Positions 1-7,984 of a stretch of DNA of 32,471 nt are shown piece after piece (position 1 is the first letter of the stretch; each line of letters begins with the position of its first letter). The notes beneath the pieces are model-generated. The model was not told the DNA's origin, searched no databases, and saw only the letters and a program-made list of their open reading frames with translations. This DNA is from an uncultured Bacteroidales bacterium (GTDB taxonomy: Bacteria; Bacteroidota; Bacteroidia; Bacteroidales; UBA932): NCBI GenBank assembly GCA_947367315.1, contig CANBDX010000029.1, positions 1-32,471 on the forward strand, read 5' to 3'. A program made the translations under genes and the position numbers.

Positions 1-112
1 TTGACTCTCTATCTTTCGTTACTCGTTACAGACTTTTTAATTTCATCTTCTAACTTTACCTCGTTATCTTTTCTCAAACTTGTCAATGAACTTGCCGTTA
101 TTTCTCAAACGG
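1..112 (-). other. Probable 5' leader of a leftward rRNA operon
   Basis: Read on the minus strand, this stretch follows a strong promoter and runs to the window edge without a reading frame. It contains GTTCATTGACA at 91-81, which resembles the boxA-like antitermination element of Bacteroidota rRNA leaders, and then an A/G-rich segment of the kind found just before 16S genes in this phylum. No mature rRNA sequence is inside the window, so the 16S assignment is inference from leader resemblance. Confidence 0.55.
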
Positions 113-116
113 GCTG

Positions 117-147
117 CAAAGATACGCACTTTTTCTTTACCTGCAAA
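117..147 (-). promoter_or_regulatory. Strong Bacteroidota-type promoter, leftward
   Basis: On the minus strand TTTG (147-144) is followed by 19 bases and then TATCTTTG (124-117). This matches the Bacteroidota housekeeping promoter pattern of TTTG, 19-21 bases, TAnnTTTG. Transcription would start near base 112 and run left out of the window, into the probable rRNA leader. Confidence 0.75.
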
Positions 148-543
148 TTTTTCTGCACTTTTTTTTGATTTTTTTAATAAAAATCTACAAAACACAGCAA
201 AAACATGCCGACCTATGAGTTCCACAATAAAGGCACAATTAACTAATCAACTGACAATTAATCATTTACCGTATTTCTCACCCACACTACAACCCGCACA
301 ATCACTGTAAAACATTTAACACCAAGCATTTAAACCCACCTACCGTCAAAATGACTCTACTTCCAAGGCGTCAGTCACAAAATTCCCCAAAAACTTGACT
401 GACGGTCTTCCAAAAGTATGAAAAAGTATGATTTTGGCCACCGTCAGTCACAAAAACTGGCAAAAACCTGACTGACGGTCTCGAAAGATTGTTCCAACAC
501 CTATGCAACACACACTTATGCATGTGACCCTCGGTAATGAGGC
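148..543. other. Non-coding gap between rRNA-type promoter and DUF1294 gene
   Basis: No convincing gene is seen. The left part (148-340) is A/T-rich and the reading frame across it (80-310) has no recognisable protein character and overlaps the promoter. The right part (369-479) holds a pair of palindromic repeat units, listed separately. Confidence 0.6.
369..479. repeat. Palindromic repeat pair, family A, copy 1
   Basis: There are two consecutive imperfect hairpins. In the first, CGTCAGTC (369-376) pairs with GACTGACG (397-404). In the second, ACCGTCAGTC (440-449) pairs perfectly with GACTGACGGT (470-479). Loops are rich in A and contain a CAAAA-type motif. The same two-unit arrangement recurs at 13021-13131, so this is a dispersed REP/BIME-like element, not a gene-specific terminator. 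Confidence 0.8.
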
Positions 544-801
544 TTAGACAATATATAAGAATATGAGCAGCATCTGCACCAGAATTATCGAAGGCAATCC
601 ATACCGGAATTTCTTGTGAAGAGTCTTATGATGCCAGACCTTCATCCCAAGCCATGCACCGACACTCCCGCCCACAACAGCCGTCAGCAGAAGGAATGCC
701 TCGGGAATCCTCCTCCATCCCTTCACCGCCTTCCACTTATCGACTCCAAAGAGAAAAAATGCAAAAAGATTAACTGCTATTATATAATATATAGGTAGCA
801 T
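544..801 (-). CDS. DUF1294 family small membrane protein
   Basis: An 85-residue integral membrane protein of the DUF1294 family, whose function is unknown. The family signature is clear: N-terminal hydrophobic helix with NLFAFFLFGVDKWKA, then WRIPE-like WRRIPEAFLLL, then a glycine-rich GGSVGAWLGM helix and the HKTLHKKFRYGLP segment, followed by a C-terminal hydrophobic helix. The length is typical for the single-domain form. It is transcribed divergently from the OPT transporter, with 113 bases between the two starts, and its stop lies about 65 bases from palindromic repeat family A. No cofactor or catalytic site can be proposed. Confidence 0.85.
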   Translation of the reverse strand: MLPIYYIIAVNLFAFFLFGVDKWKAVKGWRRIPEAFLLLTAVVGGSVGAWLGMKVWHHKTLHKKFRYGLPSIILVQMLLIFLYIV

Positions 802-850
802 TTTATGAGATTGTTTTCAAAGAACCGTAAATATAATGAAATTTTATCGT

Positions 851-858
851 TATTTTTG
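851..858 (+). promoter_or_regulatory. Possible -7 element for the OPT transporter
   Basis: TATTTTTG fits the Bacteroidota -7 pattern TAnnTTTG and would give a leader of about 50 bases before the ATG at 915. No TTG is found at the expected upstream distance, so this is tentative. Confidence 0.3.
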
Positions 859-914
859 TGTTTTAGCGCAATGATGCATGTTGCGACCCAAGTAAACCTA
901 ATACCTATTATATA

Positions 915-2891
915 ATGGAAGAAAAAAAGACACAATTGCCGGAGAATGCACATAGGGAGCTGAAACCGGGAGAGGAGTATCAGCCGCTGCTGTCTCCTCA
1001 GAAGAATTATCCGGAGGTCACTCCATGGTCTGTCACTCTGGGTATAATAATGACAGTGATATTCTCGGCTGCAGCAGCATACCTCGGACTCAAGGTAGGA
1101 CAGGTATTCGAGGCAGCCATTCCTATAGCCATCATCGCAGTAGGAATGTCCAGCGCCCTGGGCCGCAAGAACGCCCTGGGAGAGAATGTGATGATCCAGT
1201 CCATCGGTTCCTGCTCGGGAGCCATCGTTGCCGGTGCCATATTCACCCTTCCGGCACTGTTCATCCTCCAGGACAAATATCCTGAGCTCACAGTGAACTT
1301 CACAAAGGTATTCTTCTCGTCTCTGCTGGGAGGTATCCTCGGCATACTTTTCCTGATACCGTTCAGAAAGTATTTCGTGAAGGAGCAGCATGGGAAATAT
1401 CCTTTCCCTGAAGCTACAGCCACCACACAGGTGCTCGTAAGCGGAGAAGGTGGAGGAAAGGGAGCCAAGACCCTGCTCATCAGCGGACTTATCGGAGGCC
1501 TCTATGACTTCATAGTCTCTACATTCGGACTCTGGGGCGAGACCCTTACCACCAAGATACTGCCTTGGGGCGAAGCTGTTGCCGAAAAGGCCAAGGTGCT
1601 CCTTAAAGTCAATACCGGAGCCGCCGTGCTCGGACTCGGATATATAGTTGGCCTCAAGTATGCATTTATCATCTGCTGCGGAAGCTTCCTGGTATGGCTG
1701 GTAATAATCCCGCTTATGAACCTTATCTGGGGCGGTCAGGTGATCGACCTCATGAACACCGGCGTGACCCTGACCATCGGAGAGATGTCTCCTGACCAGA
1801 TCTTCAAGGATTATGCAAGGCATATCGGCATCGGAGGCATCGCTACAGCCGGAATCGTAGGCATCGTCAAGTCATTCGGAGTAATAAAGTCGGCTCTGGG
1901 TCTTGCAGCCAGCGAGTTCAGCAGAAAGAAAAGCGGAGAGGAGGCTGAAGTAATCAGGACACAGAGAGACATTTCGATGAAGATTGTCGTGATCGGAATC
2001 GTCATCACCCTCGCTGTTGTGTTCGGATTCTTCGCAATCGGAGTCGTGGACAACATCTGGCATGCAGTCGTGGGAGTACTTATCGTAGGCATCATCGCAT
2101 TCCTCTTTACGACCGTTGCAGCCAATGCCATCGCAATCGTAGGTTCGAACCCTGTCAGCGGAATGACCCTCATGACCCTCATCCTCGCCTCTCTCGTAAT
2201 GGTGGCAGTCGGTCTTAACGGTACAGCAGGAATGACTGCAGCACTGATCATTGGAGGCGTCGTGTGCACAGCGCTTTCTGTTGCCGGAGCATTCATAACC
2301 GACCTCAAGATCGGATACTGGATAGGCAGCACCCCTAAGAAGCAGGAAAGCTGGAAGTTCCTCGGAACCCTCGTGGCAGCCGCTACGGTAGGTGGCGTAA
2401 TGCTCGTACTCAACAAGACATACGGATTCACAGGCGAGGGCGCCCTTGTAGCCCCTCAGGCAAATGCAATGGCAGCAGTGATCGAACCTATGATGAATGG
2501 AGGAAGCGCTCCATGGCTGCTCTATGGCATCGGAGCATTGATTGCTCTTGCGCTGACATACTTCAAGGTGCCTGCACTCCCGTTTGCGCTCGGCATGTTC
2601 ATCCCTATCGACCTCAACATGCCTATGCTCATCGGTGGAGCCGTATCATGGTATGTGGGAAGCCGCAGCAAGGACCAGGATATCAACAACGAACGCACTG
2701 AAAAGGGCACGCTCATTGCTTCCGGATTCATTGCCGGAGGTGCGCTCATGGGAGTTGTAAGCGCAATCCTTAGATTTGCGGAAGTGGATATGTTCATGAA
2801 GCCGTCACCTTGGACAGAGCCTATCGCCATCATACCTTATGCCGCAATCATCATCTATATGATATGTGCAGCCTTAAGGACAAGGAAATAG
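915..2891 (+). CDS. OPT family oligopeptide transporter
   Basis: A 658-residue polytopic inner-membrane protein of the oligopeptide transporter (OPT) family, a group of proton-coupled importers of small peptides or, in some members, metal chelates. After a hydrophilic N-terminus of about 35 residues (LPENAHRELKPGEEYQPL, with the typical YPEVTPWSV entry into the first helix) come the conserved first helices with AAAAYLGLKVGQVFEAAIP, then the KYPFPEATA motif about residue 162 that is characteristic of bacterial OPT proteins. Many glycine- and alanine-rich helices follow to the C-terminus. Length is normal for bacterial OPTs. The genes downstream encode a ZIP metal transporter and tripeptidase PepT, so peptide import followed by cytoplasmic hydrolysis is a reasonable reading. 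Substrate cannot be decided from sequence. Confidence 0.92.
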   Translation: MEEKKTQLPENAHRELKPGEEYQPLLSPQKNYPEVTPWSVTLGIIMTVIFSAAAAYLGLKVGQVFEAAIPIAIIAVGMSSALGRKNALGENVMIQSIGSCSGAIVAGAIFTLPALFILQDKYPELTVNFTKVFFSSLLGGILGILFLIPFRKYFVKEQHGKYPFPEATATTQVLVSGEGGGKGAKTLLISGLIGGLYDFIVSTFGLWGETLTTKILPWGEAVAEKAKVLLKVNTGAAVLGLGYIVGLKYAFIICCGSFLVWLVIIPLMNLIWGGQVIDLMNTGVTLTIGEMSPDQIFKDYARHIGIGGIATAGIVGIVKSFGVIKSALGLAASEFSRKKSGEEAEVIRTQRDISMKIVVIGIVITLAVVFGFFAIGVVDNIWHAVVGVLIVGIIAFLFTTVAANAIAIVGSNPVSGMTLMTLILASLVMVAVGLNGTAGMTAALIIGGVVCTALSVAGAFITDLKIGYWIGSTPKKQESWKFLGTLVAAATVGGVMLVLNKTYGFTGEGALVAPQANAMAAVIEPMMNGGSAPWLLYGIGALIALALTYFKVPALPFALGMFIPIDLNMPMLIGGAVSWYVGSRSKDQDINNERTEKGTLIASGFIAGGALMGVVSAILRFAEVDMFMKPSPWTEPIAIIPYAAIIIYMICAALRTRK

Positions 2892-2992
2892 ACGCAACAT
2901 TCATTTGATTGACTGACAACAACTTGAACAACACTGCCTCCCCAAAAGGAAGGAAGCGGATTAAAGTAGAGAATTAGAAATCAAAAAGTCAG

Positions 2993-3829
2993 ATGACAGG
3001 GATTACAGGAGCATTGATATTGACACTCGCCGCCGGTGCCGCTACGGGTATCGGGGGTGCCCTCGTACTCTTCAAAAAGAAGCTCAGCAGCAACTTCCTG
3101 GCTGGAGCATTGGGACTGAGTGCCGGAGTGATGATATTCATTTCGCTGGCAGAGCTCTTTCCTGAGGCGCAGGCGGAGATTATGGCGACGGGATCGCTCA
3201 GGCACGGAGAGTCATTCGTGCTGCTGGCATTCTTTGCAGGTATGGGTATAATCACCCTTATAGACTTTCTCATTCCGGACTACGAGAACCCCCACGAAGC
3301 ATCGGGGCTGTCGCTTGACGCCAAGACAGCAGCCGTGGGAGTGCTGGAGCAGACCGGAAACGAGAAGGCCCTGCAGAGGCTCGGGCTCATGTCCGCATTG
3401 GCCATAGCCATTCACAACTTCCCGGAAGGCATAGCTACATTCATCGGAGCGCTCAACGACCCCCAGATGGGAGCCGGCATCACATTCGCCATAGCCATCC
3501 ACAACATTCCTGAAGGAATTGCGGTTGCCATTCCTATATATTATGCAACCAGAAGCAAAGGCAAGGCACTGCTTTATGCAACTATTTCCGGACTCAGCGA
3601 AGTCATTGGAGCACTGCTGTGTCTGGCTGTGACAGCTCTGTTCGGAGTAGAACTGACAGGGGTCGGACCCGTGTTCCCGCTGATATTGGCGGCCGTAGCC
3701 GGCATCATGATATACATATCGCTGGATGAGCTGCTTCCGACAGCGGAAAAATACGGCAAACACCATATCGCCATAGCCGGAGTCGTCGGAGGCATGGCCA
3801 TCATGGGAGTCAGCCTGCTGATACTTTAA
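2993..3829 (+). CDS. zupT: ZupT-like ZIP family metal transporter
   Basis: A 278-residue inner-membrane ZIP transporter that takes up divalent metals, mainly zinc and to a lesser degree iron, manganese or cobalt in the ZupT subgroup. The two hallmark metal-site helices are present: HNFPEG starting at residue 141 and HNIPEG starting at residue 170. An earlier helix carries SLAELFPEA (about 51-59), also typical. About eight membrane segments are visible, with a loop at residues 95-125 before the metal-binding helices. It lies 101 bases after the OPT gene and 253 bases before pepT on the same strand. M20 peptidases such as PepT need zinc, which fits the neighbourhood but is not proof of joint regulation. 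Confidence 0.9.
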   Translation: MTGITGALILTLAAGAATGIGGALVLFKKKLSSNFLAGALGLSAGVMIFISLAELFPEAQAEIMATGSLRHGESFVLLAFFAGMGIITLIDFLIPDYENPHEASGLSLDAKTAAVGVLEQTGNEKALQRLGLMSALAIAIHNFPEGIATFIGALNDPQMGAGITFAIAIHNIPEGIAVAIPIYYATRSKGKALLYATISGLSEVIGALLCLAVTALFGVELTGVGPVFPLILAAVAGIMIYISLDELLPTAEKYGKHHIAIAGVVGGMAIMGVSLLIL

Positions 3830-3918
3830 CGGGAGCGTCTGACAAAACGCACAAAATAACATCGTTCCCCAAGCCGACTCTGCCATAGGATGAAAAGCCG
3901 GACGGTAATCGAACTGTC

Positions 3919-4050
3919 GTCCGTGAAAACGGGCTGTTTTACGGACAAGAGGAACAAAACGAAGGGGGGGTGTCCGTGAAAACGGGCTGTTTTCCGGACA
4001 AGAGGAACAAAACGAAGGGGGCGTCCGTGAAAACGGGCTGTTTTACGGAC
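3919..4050. repeat. Three tandem hairpin units (family B) upstream of pepT
   Basis: Three near-identical hairpins lie at 3919-3946, 3972-3999 and 4023-4050, with spacings of 53 and 51 bases. Each has the form GTCCGTGAAAAC, a short GGGCT loop, then GTTTT and CGGAC. Units are joined by an A/G-rich linker (AGAGGAACAAAACGAAGGGG). The last hairpin ends 32 bases before the pepT ATG. A related two-unit array with almost the same period precedes metK at 28428-28507. Confidence 0.8.
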
Positions 4051-4082
4051 AAGATTAAACAAGACAACAAAAACAAGACAAT

Positions 4083-5306
4083 ATGGAAAAGATTTTAGAC
4101 AGATTTTTAAGGTATGTAGCTGTGGACACCAAGGCCGATCCGGAATCGGAGTCGCAGCCAAGTGCCGCAAGAGAACTCGACCTTCTGAAGATGCTTCGAG
4201 ACGAGCTCATCGCAATGGGAGTCGAGGCTACGCTTGACGAATACGGATACGTGATGGCTACAATCCCTTCAAACTGCGGCAAGGACGTGCCGGCAGTCGG
4301 ATTCATCGCCCATGCAGACACTGCTCCGGATGCCCCGGGCAATGATGTGAAGCCTCAGATAATCGAGAACTATGACGGAGGAGACATCCCTCTCAAGGGC
4401 GTCCCTGGACTAAGTCTCAAGCCTGCGGAATTCCCTGAACTTCTCAACTACAAGGGCCAGACCATCATCACTACGGACGGCACCACCCTTCTCGGCGCAG
4501 ACGACAAGGCAGGAATCGCTGAGATAATGAATGCCGTACAGTATATCGTGGAACATCCCGAATTCAAGCACGGAGACATCAAGATAGGTTTCACTCCTGA
4601 TGAGGAAATCGGACGCGGTGTGGTGAAATTTGATGTAGAGAAGTTCGGTGCAAAATACGCCTACACCATGGACGGCGGGCAGATCGGAGAAATCGAGTAC
4701 GAGAACTTCAATGCTGCAGGAGCAACAATACGTATCCAGGGATGCAATGTCCACCCTGGCACAGCGAAAGGCAAGATGAAGAACGCCATCCTCATCGGAA
4801 TGGAGCTCAACGGTCTTCTTCCTGTGGAACAGCGTCCAGAATACACCTGCGGATATGAGGGATTCTACCACCTGATCAGCTTCAGCGGAGAGGTGGAGAA
4901 AGCCACATTCTCATACATCATCCGCGACCACGACATGAATCTATTCGAACAGAAGAAGGAATTCATCCAGAAGTGCGTGGACTTCATCAACGGGAAGTAC
5001 GGGGAAGGAACTGCGGTCCTCGAGCTCAAGCACCAGTATTACAACATGCGCAAGCAGGTGGAGCCTCACTACCATATAGTGGAAAAGGCCATGAAGGCAA
5101 TCGAAATGGCAGGCATCGTCCCTAAGGTGCAGCCTATACGTGGAGGTACAGACGGAGCCAACCTCTCGTTCATGGGACTACCTTGCCCTAATATCTTCGC
5201 AGGAGGCCACAACTTCCACGGCAAGATGGAATATCTTCCTCTGCAGAGCATGGAAAAAGCCAGCGAAGTCATCCTGAACATCATTTCGCTCTACGCCGAG
5301 GAGTAA
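4083..5306 (+). CDS. pepT: Peptidase T (tripeptidase, M20B)
   Basis: A 407-residue cytoplasmic di-zinc aminotripeptidase that releases the N-terminal residue from tripeptides. Family landmarks are visible in order: AHADT (metal ligand H77 and D79), LGADDKAG (bridging D140), TPDEEIGRG (catalytic E174 and metal ligand E175), YTMDGGQIGE (D197), the NVHPGTAKGKM segment of the dimerisation lid, RGGTDGANLSFMG, and GGHNFHGKMEYLP near the C-terminus with the last metal-binding His. Length agrees with E. coli PepT (408). The start MEKILDRFLRYVAVDTKADP fits the family N-terminus exactly. It follows the OPT transporter and ZIP genes, consistent with use of imported peptides. The leader carries three tandem family B hairpins and no clear promoter was found in it. 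Confidence 0.97.
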   Translation: MEKILDRFLRYVAVDTKADPESESQPSAARELDLLKMLRDELIAMGVEATLDEYGYVMATIPSNCGKDVPAVGFIAHADTAPDAPGNDVKPQIIENYDGGDIPLKGVPGLSLKPAEFPELLNYKGQTIITTDGTTLLGADDKAGIAEIMNAVQYIVEHPEFKHGDIKIGFTPDEEIGRGVVKFDVEKFGAKYAYTMDGGQIGEIEYENFNAAGATIRIQGCNVHPGTAKGKMKNAILIGMELNGLLPVEQRPEYTCGYEGFYHLISFSGEVEKATFSYIIRDHDMNLFEQKKEFIQKCVDFINGKYGEGTAVLELKHQYYNMRKQVEPHYHIVEKAMKAIEMAGIVPKVQPIRGGTDGANLSFMGLPCPNIFAGGHNFHGKMEYLPLQSMEKASEVILNIISLYAEE

Positions 5307-5322
5307 TACATTCCTGACATAA

Positions 5323-5414
5323 ACATACTGCCACTATGTGGAAGCGACATGCCCCCGGCCAGGGGGTGCCTCCCGGAGGAAGGCGGGGGTCGCTGGAACA
5401 TAGTGGCAGCATGT
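5323..5414. repeat. 92-base complex palindrome between convergent genes
   Basis: The outer arms 5323-5339 and 5398-5414 are 17 bases long with a single mismatch. Inside them AGCGAC (5343-5348) pairs with GTCGCT (5389-5394), and the centre holds two G/C-rich mini-hairpins (5352-5366 and 5369-5379). It fills the space between the ends of pepT and the OstA-like gene. It could act as a two-way terminator, but lacks U-tracts and looks more like a folded dispersed element. Confidence 0.7.
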
Positions 5415-5443
5415 ATTTACATCAGCACTGGAGATCAGGTATC

Positions 5444-7978
5444 CTATTTACCCTGATCTTTCTGCTTCTGGTAATAGTCGATGTAGTATTCCAGGAGGTC
5501 GTGTTCCTTTTTAGCCTCCTTGGCAGCCTTTTCGAGAGACTTGCGCTTGCGCTTGCGTTCCTTGGCCAGCTTTTCTGCAGCCTTTTTCTTCTCTTTTTCC
5601 GCATCCAGTCTATCAAGCTCAGCCCAACGGGCTTCCTTGGCCTCCTGGGCCTTTCTCTTCTTTTCGGCTTCAGCAGCCTTCTTGGCGGCCTTTATTTCTT
5701 CCTTTGTAGGAGGCTTCGAAGTCACTATCGAATCTTTTACAGCAAGTGAATCCCTCACCGCAAGTGAGTCTTTCATGGCAAGACTATCCTTTACAGCAAG
5801 CGAATCCTTAAGAATATGAGAGCCTTGTCGCACTTTCAAGGAATCAGTAACCTTCAGGGAATCCAATCCAAGCAGGCTGTCCTTCACAGCCAATGAATCC
5901 AGACGCGTCTTATCCGCTGACATCTGCTCGGCCAGCCGTCTCTCAGCTTCACGGACCTTGCGGAGAGAATCCCTCACCTCTATCTGGCGATAGACATCGG
6001 TCATATAGCCAGGGAAATATATGTCAGTCTCCTTGAAAGTAGTCTTTGGACGAGCGGAGTAGCCTATTCTTTCGCTCGGACGAAGCGACAGCGGCGTCAC
6101 TGCATTGCGGTCTGCCGGACGCTTGTCCGGATACCACGCAAAGCCCTTGAGCTGCCTGTCCTGATCCGAAAGCTGCACTATAGGATAGCCGTCGTTCTTC
6201 GGCTGTTCATAATAGTGCACCCTCTGTATATTCCCGTCCTTGAATATCGCGGAAAGCATCTTAGACTCAGCCTTGTTCACAGTGGCCAGAGCCTCCTTTT
6301 CCTCAATGAAGAAAACAGCCGAAGCTCCTCCAAGCACATCAAACCTTTCCAGACCGCCCTTTTCATCAAAGAATGCCAGCATCTCAGTTCCCTTTATCTG
6401 GTCGAAAAGCTTGACATCTTCCTGAATGGTCACAAAGGCATTTGACATAAGACTGGCCATCTCCATCTTGCCGTCGCCTATGACCACAGTGATGCTGTCA
6501 GCACTATACTGACGTCTCACCTCCTGCCAGATTACAGGCTCCTTGAAGAGACGCGCGAGAGAATCAAGGTCGGAATATAGAAGCGAATCGCAAATCACCT
6601 GCATGTCCTTCTTGTAGATCTTCACATTCTTCAATGCCTCCAGAAATCCTATCCTGGCCGTATCCTTCGGCTCCGGTATATCCACCGCGAGAGAATCCGT
6701 CACAGCCAATGAATCCACTACTGCAAGGGAATCGTTCACCATCAGCGAATCCGCCACAGCCGCAGCCATAGGCGTCTTCTCAGGATTCTTCTCAGGATTC
6801 TTCTCAGGATTCTTTTTCTCCTGAGATTTCTTGTTCTTATGTCCCGCCTGCTTATTGACATAGTTAGGGTCGTTCATGGCTTCTTCCTCAGCTGCCTTTG
6901 CCGCTGCCTCAGCCGCCTTCTTGCGGAACTCTCCCACAGGGTCCACATCAAGGGCAGCAAGCCTCTTCTGGGCATCAACCACAGCCATTGAATCCACATC
7001 ACACTTCTTCAGAGTGTAGTAAACAAGCTTTTCTGCTCCAAGATAGACAGTATCGATGCTTCCGTCCTGCTCCTCTGTCTGGGTAATGACGGCAGGCTTC
7101 CTGGTCATAGTGACCTTTGACAGAGAATCCACATATTCGATCCTGCCGGCCAGGGAGAACACGTTTCTTGTGGTGTCCGACACCTGGGCATTTCCAAGCA
7201 TCTCGACATTTGCGGTGTTCCTGTAGAAATAAAGACTGTCACACCAGCCTTCCTGAGCTTCCGACATCACATGCACATTATCCGTGAAGAAGAAGACTTC
7301 ATTTCCGCGGTCATACCATCCTCTTCTCGAGGAAAGCATGTTGTTGTCCTGCCACACATCGGTTGCACTGGCGAACGTGGCGAGATTGAGTTCGGACTCG
7401 TACTTGAGGTCCCTCGTCTTTACAAACACCGAATCGGTAAACATGTTCACATCGATATTGAAGGTGAACGTCTTGACCTTGGTGTCGTAGGTTCCTGTAC
7501 GGCTTTCAATAATCTGTCCGTCCTTGTCGCGCATGGATCCTCCATTCATGAAGACAGCCAGAGAATCCTTAGTATTATAGTCCAGATGTCTGGTCCTCAA
7601 CGTATTGTGATCCTTGTCGGTAAGCTGCACGACAGATCCCCTGAACTGCGCAAGATCCTGCTTGATAAGATATGTCAGCTTGTCACTGGTAAGGACAGTT
7701 TCATCCTGGATGATGCTCACCTTGCCCCAGGCCTCTATGATTTCGGTCTCCACATTCCACAGGGCCGTATCACATATAAGATAGGCATTGTTATGAAGGA
7801 AACGTGCAGGCCCGACCACCTTCCTATAGCTGGCACCTGCCACATCCACCATCTGGGCTGATTTCGAACTCAGGAGCACGACAAGGCTGTCCTGATCCTG
7901 CTTGCCTTGAGCAGAAACAGACATCCGCCCTCCGATGAGAGCCAAGAGAATGATTACGATTGTCCTGAGTATGCGCAT
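5444..7978 (-). CDS. OstA/LptA-like outer-membrane biogenesis protein
   Basis: An 844-residue exported protein with a signal peptide (MRILRTIVIILLALIGG..SAQ). Residues about 30-380 form repeated beta-strand units typical of the OstA-like (LptA/LptD N-terminal beta-jellyroll) fold, for example ARFLHNNAYLICDTALWN and YDRGNEVFFFTDNVHV. This family handles lipopolysaccharide transport across the periplasm. A second beta-rich part follows about 440-660. Two low-complexity segments are unusual: DSLAV-type repeats about residues 405-430 and a longer set about 690-755, plus an NPEK triplet near 390-400. The C-terminus (about 756-844) is Lys/Glu/Ala-rich and probably a charged coiled coil. The gene starts 6 bases after the SurA homologue, so it is the last gene of the guaB unit. 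Exact role in LPS export is inferred from the family. Confidence 0.85.
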   Translation of the reverse strand: MRILRTIVIILLALIGGRMSVSAQGKQDQDSLVVLLSSKSAQMVDVAGASYRKVVGPARFLHNNAYLICDTALWNVETEIIEAWGKVSIIQDETVLTSDKLTYLIKQDLAQFRGSVVQLTDKDHNTLRTRHLDYNTKDSLAVFMNGGSMRDKDGQIIESRTGTYDTKVKTFTFNIDVNMFTDSVFVKTRDLKYESELNLATFASATDVWQDNNMLSSRRGWYDRGNEVFFFTDNVHVMSEAQEGWCDSLYFYRNTANVEMLGNAQVSDTTRNVFSLAGRIEYVDSLSKVTMTRKPAVITQTEEQDGSIDTVYLGAEKLVYYTLKKCDVDSMAVVDAQKRLAALDVDPVGEFRKKAAEAAAKAAEEEAMNDPNYVNKQAGHKNKKSQEKKNPEKNPEKNPEKTPMAAAVADSLMVNDSLAVVDSLAVTDSLAVDIPEPKDTARIGFLEALKNVKIYKKDMQVICDSLLYSDLDSLARLFKEPVIWQEVRRQYSADSITVVIGDGKMEMASLMSNAFVTIQEDVKLFDQIKGTEMLAFFDEKGGLERFDVLGGASAVFFIEEKEALATVNKAESKMLSAIFKDGNIQRVHYYEQPKNDGYPIVQLSDQDRQLKGFAWYPDKRPADRNAVTPLSLRPSERIGYSARPKTTFKETDIYFPGYMTDVYRQIEVRDSLRKVREAERRLAEQMSADKTRLDSLAVKDSLLGLDSLKVTDSLKVRQGSHILKDSLAVKDSLAMKDSLAVRDSLAVKDSIVTSKPPTKEEIKAAKKAAEAEKKRKAQEAKEARWAELDRLDAEKEKKKAAEKLAKERKRKRKSLEKAAKEAKKEHDLLEYYIDYYQKQKDQGK

Positions 7979-7984
7979 CGGGAA

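Noticed and set aside
80..310. 76-residue frame near the left edge
   Set aside because: It overlaps the rRNA-type promoter and A/T-rich non-coding DNA and has no protein-like pattern.
780..1823. 347-residue minus-strand frame opposite the OPT transporter
   Set aside because: It is a shadow of the OPT gene on the other strand; composition is rich in Cys, His and Tyr with no domain, while the plus-strand protein is clearly a membrane transporter.
3826..4170. Minus-strand frame with repeated VRKTARFHG peptides
   Set aside because: The peptide repeats are only the translation of the family B tandem hairpins before pepT.
5432..5459. AGATCAGG/CCTGATCT hairpin over the OstA-like stop codon as a terminator
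   Set aside because: The stem includes the last codons of the gene and is not followed by a T-rich tract on the minus strand.
5336..5749. 137-residue plus-strand frame starting in the 92-base palindrome
   Set aside because: It is the reverse of the Lys/Glu-rich tail of the OstA-like gene, which yields Leu/Phe-rich shadow frames.
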